Of a stretch of DNA of 64,000 nt, positions 63,587 through 64,000 are shown piece after piece. How positions within the stretch are numbered: the first letter of the stretch is position 1; each line of letters begins with the position of its first letter. A program made the translations under genes and the position numbers. The stretch comes from Sutcliffiella horikoshii (GTDB taxonomy: Bacteria; Bacillota; Bacilli; Bacillales; Bacillaceae_I). The notes beneath the pieces were generated by a model. It made no database searches. It saw only the letters and a program-made list of their open reading frames with translations, and had not been told where the DNA came from. Location: positions 2,000,666 through 2,064,665 of the forward strand of contig KV440964.1 in NCBI GenBank assembly GCA_001636495.1, in the 5' to 3' direction.

Positions 63587-63709
63587 GAATAAGATAAAAG
63601 AAACTTGAACCTTTACTCTAAAGCCCGCGGCAATTTTAGAAGGTATTTCAAAGAGAATTGTTATTTATAACTTGTGACAAGATAACCCTATAAATATAGG
63701 GGGCATTAA

Positions 63710-64000
63710 ATGATTCATTTAGTTATATTTTTATCCTTATTGAATGTATTAAATCCAGTTGATACTAATGCTTTAGAATTTAAAGCCAGTGACACTTGTA
63801 TAGAAATCTCTCATAAGTTCAGAGATCAATACATTAATGAAATTAAACAAGATTTAATAAACAGCTTTCAATTGGATGTATCTAATTATAGTGAATATAA
63901 TTCCCATGATGAAACCGAAAAACTATATCATGATTTAGGTAGTTCCGATAAAAGGACTTCTAGTTTAACGGATATGCTTATAGGTGAATACTACGGTGTG
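63710..64000 (+). CDS. Partial exported hypothetical protein, open at the right edge
   Basis: An ATG frame with no stop for 97 codons to the window end. Residues 1-20 (MIHLVIFLSLLNVLNPVDTN) look like a signal peptide, followed by a polar, Asp/Ser-rich segment. TATAGGGGGCATTAA precedes the ATG. The family is not recognisable from this part. Confidence 0.6.
   Translation, partial: MIHLVIFLSLLNVLNPVDTNALEFKASDTCIEISHKFRDQYINEIKQDLINSFQLDVSNYSEYNSHDETEKLYHDLGSSDKRTSSLTDMLIGEYYGV

Overview
The window is chromosomal DNA from an endospore-forming Bacillaceae bacterium related to Bacillus but not B. subtilis itself. The evidence is strong AGGAGG-type ribosome sites with frequent TTG and GTG starts, a comG competence operon, a gerA-type spore germination operon, T-box, S-box and glycine riboswitches, and a gene order that follows the B. 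subtilis yqhH to efp segment. I see no rRNA, tRNA, transposase, prophage or CRISPR array.

Layout. 1-5.8 kb: the end of a dipeptide transporter gene followed by ykfA-ykfB-ykfC-ykfD, which recycles cell-wall peptides, plus a cytosolic class A beta-lactamase-like protein. 6.0-10.05 kb: comGA to comGG, the competence pseudopilus. 10.1-11.3 kb: a DUF2642 gene, aroK and yqzE. 11.3-13.7 kb: ptsHI behind what looks like a GlcT-type antiterminator leader. 14.1-20.3 kb: aminopeptidase, an oxalate decarboxylase-like bicupin, a fused double acetyltransferase, methyltransferase, Nudix and AraC/GyrI-like genes. 20.5-30.5 kb: a small DUF5658 gene, yqhG/yqhH on the minus strand, then the glycine-riboswitch gcvT-gcvPA-gcvPB operon, yqhL and lipM. 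30.9-33.8 kb: a class II (adenosylcobalamin) ribonucleotide reductase gene split by a 320-nt group I intron. 33.9-37.6 kb: gerB-A-C. 37.7-43.7 kb: mntR, yqhO, yqhP, yqhQ, yqhR, aroQ, yqhT and efp. 43.7-46.9 kb: a secreted beta-propeller-like protein and an oligo-1,6-glucosidase. 47.3-51.3 kb: an S-box (SAM-I) riboswitch leading into a ribose-type ABC transporter, best explained as a methylthioribose uptake system. 51.4-53 kb: a tyrosine T-box and tyrS. 53-64 kb: an AT-rich accessory stretch with many short orphan genes, a 1377-residue subtilisin-like protease ending in a dockerin-like module, and an unfinished gene at the right edge.

The most unusual content is outside the proteins. A roughly 127-bp inverted-repeat-ended element occurs twice, with a third fragment. 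Three intergenic arrays have periods of 20, about 21 and 52 bp. Paired GTTCT-N6-AGAAC dyads flank one promoter, and a perfect 15-bp hairpin stands just before the nrdJ ribosome site. The group I intron and the S-box-controlled sugar-type transporter are the best candidates for functional follow-up.
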